In this document: piece by piece, positions 7,627 to 7,737 of the stretch
Layout: each line of letters starts with the position of its first letter
Position numbering within the stretch: position 1 is the first letter of the stretch
From: an uncultured Eubacteriales bacterium
Lineage (GTDB): Bacteria; Bacillota; Clostridia; Oscillospirales; CAG-272
Length of the DNA stretch: 7,737 nucleotides
Direction: 5' to 3'
NCBI GenBank assembly: GCA_934500855.1
Contig: CAKSUH010000066.1
Span: forward strand, 1-7,737
The notes under the pieces: generated by a model
The model's input: the letters and a program-made list of their open reading frames with translations, nothing else
Told to the model about the DNA's origin: nothing
Databases searched by the model: none
Program-made: the position numbers and the translations under genes

Positions 7627-7645
7627 TTCGGAAAAGTTTTCCGAA
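7627..7645. promoter_or_regulatory. 19-bp palindrome upstream of the gpmI promoter, possible operator
   Basis: TTCGGAAAAGTTTTCCGAA is a perfect inverted repeat with 9-bp arms around a single central base. It begins 5 bp upstream of the -35 element, centred about 49 bp before the predicted start. This is a common place for an activator or repressor site. The arms' single-base spacing fits a dimeric protein site better than an RNA hairpin. No regulator can be named from the sequence. Confidence 0.45.
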
Positions 7646-7730
7646 AATTCAAGAACGGCGAACCCGGAGTCAGGAATCTTTGCGGCGGACCGCGAGATCG
7701 CAGAGCAGAGAAGTGGAAACCGCAAGCGAA

Positions 7731-7737
7731 AAGGAGG
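7731..7737 (+). promoter_or_regulatory. Ribosome binding site for a gene starting beyond the window
   Basis: The last seven bases read AAGGAGG, a near-perfect Shine-Dalgarno sequence on the + strand, preceded by AGCGAA. A start codon would be expected within about 5-10 nt past the edge. It would belong to a gene divergent from gpmI. The stretch 7646-7730 before it shows no open reading frame I would trust on either strand. Confidence 0.4.

Noticed and set aside
7637..7645. The palindrome at 7627-7645 as a terminator of an upstream minus-strand gene
   Set aside because: The single-base centre makes a poor RNA loop, no T-run follows directly, and the region to its right shows no minus-strand gene ending there.
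7552..7725. An N-terminal extension of gpmI up to 7725
   Set aside because: The frame is open, but the extension covers the predicted promoter, leader and ribosome binding site, and GpmI homologues begin near the KGPLLVVVMDG segment. The ATG at 7551 is better supported.

Overview
The window is ordinary-looking chromosomal DNA, GC-rich with a strong G/C preference at third codon positions. It has compact operons and good AGGAGG-type ribosome binding sites. The gene set (bacterial V/A-type ATPase, family 4 uracil-DNA glycosylase, metal-dependent phosphoglycerate mutase) and the SD/promoter style suggest an anaerobic, fermentative Firmicute, probably a GC-rich member of the Clostridia (Oscillospiraceae-like). 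That placement is inferred from protein resemblance and was not checked by any search.

Positions 1-4456 (+ strand) hold the 3' part of a V/A-type ATPase operon in the classical order C-F-A-B-D. Subunit C is cut by the window edge, and the membrane and stalk genes (I, K, E) would be expected further upstream. The genes are tightly packed: C and F overlap by 8 bp, and the other gaps are 3 to 21 bp. Subunits A and B form the hexameric head, D and F the central shaft, and C links the shaft to the membrane rotor. Subunit A has all its catalytic motifs. Subunit B is the oddity of the window: it reads cleanly in frame from start to stop but lacks about 26 residues at a single point (2800/2801). The missing part covers a core strand and the degenerate P-loop region of its nucleotide-binding-like domain. 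Subunit D ends in an unusual Asp/Gly-rich tail encoded partly by a 9-bp tandem repeat.

Positions 4457-4600 are intergenic and contain a perfect 20-bp stem with a 3-nt loop between two convergent transcription units. It is probably a shared terminator.

Positions 4601-7551 (- strand) hold a second probable operon, transcribed leftward in the order gpmI (phosphoglycerate mutase), a PHP-domain phosphoesterase-like protein, and a family 4 [4Fe-4S] uracil-DNA glycosylase. The gaps are 2 and 15 bp. A good sigma-70-type promoter lies in front of gpmI, with a 19-bp palindrome immediately upstream that could be an operator.

Positions 7552-7737 are non-coding apart from these signals. The window ends exactly on an AAGGAGG sequence on the + strand, hinting at a divergent gene just outside. 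I see no CRISPR array, mobile element, tRNA or rRNA, and no evidence of a novel multi-gene system. The subunit B gap is the observation most worth checking.
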